Below are positions 58,596 to 64,000 of a stretch of DNA of 64,000 nucleotides, in pieces (within the stretch, counting starts at the first letter, position 1; every line of letters begins with the position of its first letter). Source of the DNA: Sipunculus nudus. Taxonomy: Eukaryota > Annelida > Sipuncula > Golfingiida > Sipunculidae. The notes under the pieces were generated by a model. The model ran no database searches, was not told the origin of the DNA, and saw nothing but the letters and a program-made list of their open reading frames with translations. The stretch covers positions 57,956,300 through 58,020,299 of the forward strand of contig CM049314.1 in NCBI GenBank assembly GCA_026874595.1, read 5' to 3'. Position numbers and translations under genes: made by a program.

Positions 58596-61500
58596 CTCGT
58601 AGTTGCAGATGGGTAGAGGCATTTGTTACAGCAGTTCAAAGAAATACTAAATTCATAAAAACACTTGGTCATTAGGCCGTACTGAGCACGAACCACAAGG
58701 ACATGATAATCTAGTGGTGTGATTATTGAAATAGGCTAGTATTATGTATGTGTAACAGTTTACTGTACCCTTTATGAAAGTTGGCGGTGAGTGTATTATT
58801 ATTATTTTTTTGGAGGCTCTAAGCATGAGTGACAAACCACAAGCTGCTAAAGGAGCTACTTGTCAAGGTCAAGAGACTATCAACAGGAAAGTATGTATGC
58901 TGTGCCAGTCTGATGCTGAAGGGTTGGTGCAACATCGCCGTCAAGACTCCTACCAGCGTGTGCTGGACATAATATAGGGAGAGGGTCAGTATGCATGAAG
59001 ACAACTATGTTGAGCTCCAACGATGACTGCAAAGCTGTACAAAGAACACATTCTGTACACATCAGGCAGTGTATCATCGTAGTTGCTATGCAAATGCAAC
59101 TAATAAAGACCAAACCCAGCGTGCCCGAGACCGTCATGCACATGTATTAGCTACTGGCTACCACACTGCCAAGAAACGTGGACAGAAAAGAGGGAGCACT
59201 GCAATGGGTGAATCAGGTTAATCAACATCTGGCTCTTTAACACCATCCACACGGTCCTGTACATGTTCGTTGGATAAGAAACAATGTTTCTTTTGTCAGA
59301 AAGATGATGGTGAACTGCTCTATCAGGTAAGAACAGTCAAAGCTGTGAAATCTCTTTAAAGAAGTTGTTGAAAGATCCAATAATGACAAACTGAAAACAA
59401 GACTGAACACATGCATTGCACTAGGGAATGCGCATTCAATTGATGTTCGGTACCACAAAACCTGTTGGACAAAGCATTTTTTTCCATGGACAGCAAGAAA
59501 CGAGCACCATTTGAAGCAGAAAAGGCCGCCAAGATCCCTTGCTACAGCATGCAAATCTGATCGAGCTGATCAACTTCATTGATGTCCAAACACAGAACCA
59601 AGCATACCTACCTATGGAAGATATCGAAACGACATATGTTAATATGCTTGGCCCAAAAGGCTTGGAAAACCTACATTCAATAGAAAGTGGTTGAAAGAAA
59701 AGATCTGCAATGTCTTGCCACACTTTAAGTCCTGCCTTTAAAAATCGAAGGAAATCAGCTGTTCTCTATTCCCCAGGTGAATGTGAGGAAAGCATGGTCA
59801 ATACTGCGATGGAAAGTCATGGTGAAGAGAACAACATGCAGACAATCTACAAGGCAGCAGAGGTATTGAGAAAAAGCATTGCAAACTTTACCAAATTAGC
59901 CACTGATACAAACACCATATGGTCAACAGTGACATCCAGGACGTTCCAGCTGAACTATATACCCTAATCCGCTGGATCATGATAAGACCTGCTGACAGCA
60001 TGGAAACTCAAAGTAGGACCAAAGTTGTTGACAGAGCAGCAGTCACAGTGAGCCAGAACATCATGTATGGATTCAAATCCAACCGACAGGTCAAGTACAG
60101 GCCAAGAAGAGAATCAGCAGCGTTCAGGCCACCTCATGCACGAGAAAACACACAGGTCCTGGGACTGGCTCTTATTGTTCATCGCGACACCCGCAACAAG
60201 ATTCTGTTGGATCTGCTCAGTGCACATGATTATTGTGTACCGTATTGCCGTACCCTACTAATTGAAACAGCTCTGGCCAATGCTGTTGTAAAAAACATCC
60301 GAGAGTTCTGAGGTCTGCATGTACCACCTTTCTTGAAGAAGGGTGCCTTTGTGTTCTTCGCAGTAGATAACATAGACCATTAGGAGGACACTGCTGATGA
60401 GAAAGGAACCATCCATGGAACGATTACTGGTGTATACCAGAAGGCAGAGATACCTAATGAACCAGTTGCACCAACCTTGAAGATTTGCGATGCCCAGAGT
60501 CTAACTGTCACTCCATACCGTGTAGATATGCTGCGCTGTGACAAGTCAAAACCACTGCTTGCCAAGAAGACAAACCACTTCATCACGAGTAAGAGAGTCT
60601 CAGGATCCTACCAGCTGGCACAACTAGGAAAGATTGTTGCCACTGTTTTATCCAGAATGGAAGCAGGGGAAGCATCAAGCAGTATTCCAGGCTGGGCAGG
60701 ATAAACCTGACTGCTGTCTGACAGCAAGCCGCTCACCCAGGTCGGAGCCCTACCACTACTCCTAGAAGTAGCACACGGGTGGTCAACCCTGCTGACTATG
60801 ATCTTTCAAGCAAGTCAACTGAGAAAGCTGTTTGTTTGTGAAGATCACCACATTGTAATTTCATTTGACATGTCTCTCTATGAGAAGGTGGTCCAGCTGC
60901 TAGATCCAAGATCTCACCTGATAAGCACAGTTGTGCCACGACTGGGAGAGCCATATGTTGTCATGGCTGTCATTCCCGCTCTTGGTGCCTCCATTGAGAA
61001 CTCCTGTATCGATGATGCATGGATAGAAGCTAATGTCTATGGGTCTGCAACAACAAGGCAAATCCTGAAGTGTACCCATTACAAGTGTGCTCTTCGTACC
61101 TATTCATATGCAGCTCTCCATGAAATGGCACTGGAGGAGTTCATCAAGGTCATCCCACAACTGAAAGAGGTCAGTATGAAGGCCACAGAGGGAATTGTCC
61201 GCCTGTTCAGAGGGGAGCAAGGACACAAAAGTTGAGTCTGTGAAACAAGCAAACACCAGCCTATTTGAGGCCTTGACCACTGCTGATGTCATCACAGTTT
61301 TCCAAGAGTTGGAGAAATAGAGATCCAAGAGTGCAATGTTCAAGGCAATGATGAAAACCTACATCGAGTGGAAGCGATCCTGCTCTTAGTCGCTGCAACC
61401 CGAAATGCTGACCTGAAACTTCATCTTCAAGCGGAAGAGTAGTTGAGTAAGTTCTTCTTCGCATTAAACCGGATTAAATACAAGCAACTCTGGCCCAGAT

Positions 61501-62799
61501 GCATCACAGACATGTATGATCAGAGGACCAACCACCCTGAAACCTGGAAAGAGCTGCAAGCAGGCAACATTGCAGTCATGAAGAATGACATTCCCTCTGT
61601 ATCCATTGGGGCTGACCATGCATGCGAACATCTGAACATGCTAATAGAAAACTCATTCTGGACTTATCGGCATCTCAAACAATGCCAATGCTAGACAGAG
61701 GTTCTTTTTTATGTCACACCATAACTCTCCCGTACTGCAAAAGCGTTCAAGAGTCAGCTTGACTTAGAATCTGACAAAACAAGAGAGCATCATGACCTTG
61801 GGCCAAGTGCTGTCAAGAAGGAGCATGTTGTTATCGACCAGATCTAGGCAGCCCTAAGGAGAAATGGAAACACATTTGCTGCTGAAATTGACAAGCTGCA
61901 CAATGTGATCACTCATGCCTACATCCCTGATGAGTATGTACTAACGATCTTGAATGCTAAAAAGACTGGTCAAAAGCTGTATGAAGACTACGTGTCAGAG
62001 AGGATCAATGGAGTTGTCAGCCTGTGGGCACCAGTAATGAAGGAGAACAACAAAATGTTTATGTCTGCAAACAAGAAAGCCAGAGTTAATCTCCGAGACA
62101 AGACTGTGGATCTAAAGGTGACCAAGAACTTATACGGCAGACTGATGGTCCGGGCCAGGTCCAGCAGAGAAATCAACCAGAAAGATGTCATTGGGAACCA
62201 TAAATTCACTCTGACACCAAGAGCCCTTTTAGCTCCAGATGGTACAATCCTGCCATGCCTTGACAAATCGAAGTTGATCCACCTCGTCAACAAGTTAACA
62301 ACAGTAGAAACTCCATAGGAAGAACTGCAGCAAGAAGATGGGATCGACCCCACACCAGATGCTCAAAAAAGCAAGACAGCCCTGGTAGATGGAATGGTTC
62401 TCCTACTGAAGATGGCCAAGAAACCAGCAACCATAGTCACAGTCAAAGATCTGAGTAAATGCTTCATTTACCGGCTGATGTCCCTAACACGAGATTACGA
62501 TGAAATCCTCCTCGTGTTTGACACATACAGGGATGTTTCTCTGAAGAGTGAAACAAGGGATAAAAGACGGCAAGGAAGAGCACCAATCCAGTATCAGATC
62601 AGAGATGACACAAACATAAGACATATCTCAATTAGCAGGTTCCTTTCACATGACAAGACGAAGGCTGACCTGACCAACTATCTTGCTGCTAAGACTATAA
62701 GAGTACAACAACACATCACAGAAACTGGTCATCACCTCTTCTTCAGGGCATACCAAGAACAACAAAGAACTGCATTTCCAGGACAACAATCATGAAGAC

Positions 62800-63110
62800 A
62801 CACTGTTGATCTACCAGGCTTTCCTGGCATCACAGCGACACCCATCGGATGCACAGATGATTTTCTTCTCCCAAGACTCAGATGTCCTGGTGTTTCTCAA
62901 AACAAACTTTGGCCTTATGCTGAAGAATACGTCAATTTCCATGGCCTCTGGGGTTATAGGGATAAAGCCAATATGAAGAGCTTTAGGAACAGAGAGAGCA
63001 AAGGTTTTGCAAGGGTTCCATGCGCGTTCACAGGTGCTGACAACACTGTAAGATTCTTTCATATTGGCAAAGCAACATGGCTGCAAGTCTGCATGAAGGC
63101 AGACAGAGAT
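62800..63110 (+). pseudogene. XPG/PIN-like nuclease segment of the element protein
   Basis: In a frame shifted from the main one, 62800-62990 reads LLIYQAFLASQRHPSDAQMI then FFSQDSDVLVFLKTNF. The SQDSDVLV aspartates match the central acidic motif of FEN/PIN-fold nucleases. After a shift back, FTGADNTVRFFHIGKATW corresponds to the next acidic motif plus the 'GKG' loop seen in such proteins. Two frameshifts in 200 bp show this copy is inactive. The nuclease assignment is from motif resemblance only. Confidence 0.6.
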
Positions 63111-63479
63111 GTAATCAGTCCTCTGCAGATGCTTTCAGTAGAAACAGAAATGACCGAAACTATGTTGGCCACTCTTGCCAGCTTCGTCTGTGAAGCCTAC
63201 TCCCCCAAAGGTATCTACATCGAGGCCATCTCCGAAATGCGATGGCATCTCTTTTGCAAGCATATGGCAGAAAGTGATAAGCTAGCTCTTACCCTAGGCG
63301 CTCTGAGAAAACATGTCCTTAGAGTCCATATCCAAGCCAGGGTGTGGGGATAGGCCAGCATTGCTCTGCAGAATCCGCAGCTGGATCCCCTACGGAATTG
63401 CTACCACAAGGGGTCCGATGGTCAGCTGAAACCAACCATGTCAAATGCCCTTCTAACTCCCAAGGCCATCATTGAGATG

Positions 63480-63569
63480 GTTAGCTGTCAATGCAAAACA
63501 GACTGTTTATCTGTCAGATGTTCTTGTCGAAGAGAGAACTTATCCTGCACCGATCTTTGCCAGTATTGA
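63480..63569 (+). pseudogene. C-terminal CXC (tesmin/TSO1-type) cysteine motif
   Basis: After MV, the last residues read SCQCKTDCLSVRCSCRRENL then SCTDLC: C-x-C-x3-C-x4-C-x-C-x6-C-x3-C, as in zinc-binding, DNA-contacting CXC domains. The frame is the main one, separated from the upstream part by a single TAG at 63351-63353. Confidence 0.7.
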
Positions 63570-63806
63570 GAGTCAGAATGGTGAGGACACACTTGAACAA
63601 GTATGAAACTGATGATAACGATGGTGACATGTAAAGACTCCTTCGTTGTCTAAAAGAGTAAACCCATTTCTGTCGTGAGGAGCACGTTGGTTGTTAATGC
63701 ACCCTATGCCAGTGGAACGTTGATGTCTGATCAACTGTAGAACTGTAAAACGAATAATTTCAGTCAAACAGGTCTGTGGTTTAATCTAGCTGATTTATTT
63801 TGATAC

Positions 63807-63994
63807 CATTGGAGTCCTCGATCCTAAAAATGGTGATTTAGCTATCACAATCATATTTCTAGGTTATTTAGAAGCTGAGATGTTGAACAAAACCTTTTTC
63901 ACGGAAGCAATAAGATGGGGCCATATGTGTATCAGGGCAAATGGATACATTGTTTTTTAATTGCTTATACAATAAAATCCAAGAATGTATAGTT
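63807..63994 (-). repeat. Right terminal inverted repeat
   Basis: Inverted counterpart of 58391-58595: 'gtatagtt' (63987-63994), 'cattgtttttt' (63949-63959), 'ggcaaat' (63937-63943), 'ctaggttatttagaagctgagat' split as two blocks (63859-63881), and 'attgga' near 63810. The outer limit may extend past the window. Confidence 0.8.
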
Positions 63995-64000
63995 CTGATA

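Larger units (their letters stand above)
58825..63569 (+). pseudogene. Multidomain element protein (zinc modules, PIN-like nuclease, CXC), decayed
   Basis: Starts at ATG 58825 (MSDKPQAAKGATCQGQE) and ends at TGA 63567-63569, about 1,580 codons without introns but with several frameshifts and stops. Order: zinc module 1, VCMLCQSD (58890) to YHRSCYANATN (59072); module 2, CSLDKKQCFFCQKDDGELLY (59270) to VRYHKTCW (59470); a roughly 400-aa segment; at 60798-61235 ISFDMSLYEKVVQLL ... PRLGEP ... GSATTRQILKCTHYK, a possible RNase-H-fold core; helical region 61443-62795 (EILLVFDTYRDVSLK); nuclease segment FFSQDSDVLVFLKTNF and FTGADNTVRFFHIGKATW; and C-terminal CXC. I know close relatives as multicopy, uncharacterised predicted proteins in molluscs and cnidarians. 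A transposase role is inferred. Main frame from 59919 on, with stops at 60309, 61692 and 63351 among others. Confidence 0.75.
58391..63994 (+). mobile_element. 5.6-kb DNA transposon with long TIRs and a zinc/PIN-like/CXC protein
   Basis: Both ends carry imperfect inverted repeats of about 190-205 bp (see the TIR entries) around one decayed intronless gene on the plus strand. The inside is visibly less AT-rich than its surroundings. The element lies within or right after flank B of copy 4 and has no counterpart behind copies 1-3, so it came in independently. Target-site duplications cannot be judged because the right end meets the window edge. Family assignment is open. Academ-type transposons, some of which I recall as carrying an XPG-type nuclease, are one candidate; a new family is another. 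Confidence 0.75.

Noticed and set aside
1..64000. CRISPR array, operons, ribosome binding sites
   Set aside because: The sequence is eukaryotic. All repeats seen are microsatellites, transposons or segmental duplications; no spacer-repeat pattern.

Overview
ORGANISM. The window is eukaryotic nuclear DNA, very AT-rich, full of (TA)n microsatellites and decayed transposons, with few intact genes. The CDSs present start just after a pyrimidine-tract/AG splice acceptor. The repeat vocabulary points to a bivalve mollusc: a GTCCGTC-rich repeat preceded by an 'agctca/gatcac' block, Tx1/L1-like and L2/CR1-like LINEs, and a zinc-module/PIN-like/CXC element protein that I know as a multicopy, unnamed family in mollusc and cnidarian gene sets. 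That assignment is inference; no marker gene is present.

HOST GENES. The backbone is a tandem array of four copies of one single-coding-exon gene for an acyl-CoA synthetase of the ANL adenylate-forming superfamily (ACSF2-like, 549 aa), all on the + strand: copy 1 at 3656-5305, copy 2 at 25168-26818 (broken), copy 3 at 43032-44681, copy 4 at 53862-55511. Copies 1, 3 and 4 are open throughout. Copy 2 is a recent pseudogene with a stop at codon 20, a frameshift inside the ATP-binding P-loop motif and loss of the upstream splice-acceptor CAG.

LAYOUT. Each copy sits in a segmental duplication. Two upstream flank types occur: A (before copies 1 and 4; 1-3655 and about 50391-53861) and C (before copies 2 and 3; about 20158-25167 and 37300-43031). 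A and C share only their gene-proximal several hundred bases. One downstream flank type, B, follows all four copies (5306 on; 26819-33540; 44682-49200; 55512-58270). Proteins 1 and 4 resemble each other, as do 2 and 3, in agreement with the flanks. Flank A also carries an apparent spliced exon of an unknown gene on the minus strand. Flank B carries a roughly 500-bp tandem repeat (contracted behind copy 1) and G-run/C-run foldback repeats.

MOBILE DNA. Flank B of copy 1 was invaded by an L2/CR1-like LINE 3' end, a second LINE with an RT domain, an internally deleted Ty3/Gypsy-like LTR element and, inside a Tx1-like LINE, a pogo-like DDE transposon. Minus-strand Tx1-like LINEs follow B (15450-17880; 33730-37080), and plus-strand L1-like LINE remnants lie in C (21509-22402; 38269-40600). 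Other elements are a hAT-like MITE (47684-48228), a 50-bp-arm inverted repeat (20043-20158) and tRNA-like SINE boxes.

MOST NOTABLE. The last 5.6 kb (58391-63994) is bounded by about 190-205-bp imperfect terminal inverted repeats. It encloses a decayed, apparently intronless gene of roughly 1,580 codons with paired CxxC...YHxxC zinc modules, a central segment that may be an RNase-H-fold transposase core, an XPG/PIN-like nuclease segment and a C-terminal tesmin-type CXC motif. This looks like a DNA transposon of an undescribed or Academ-like type.
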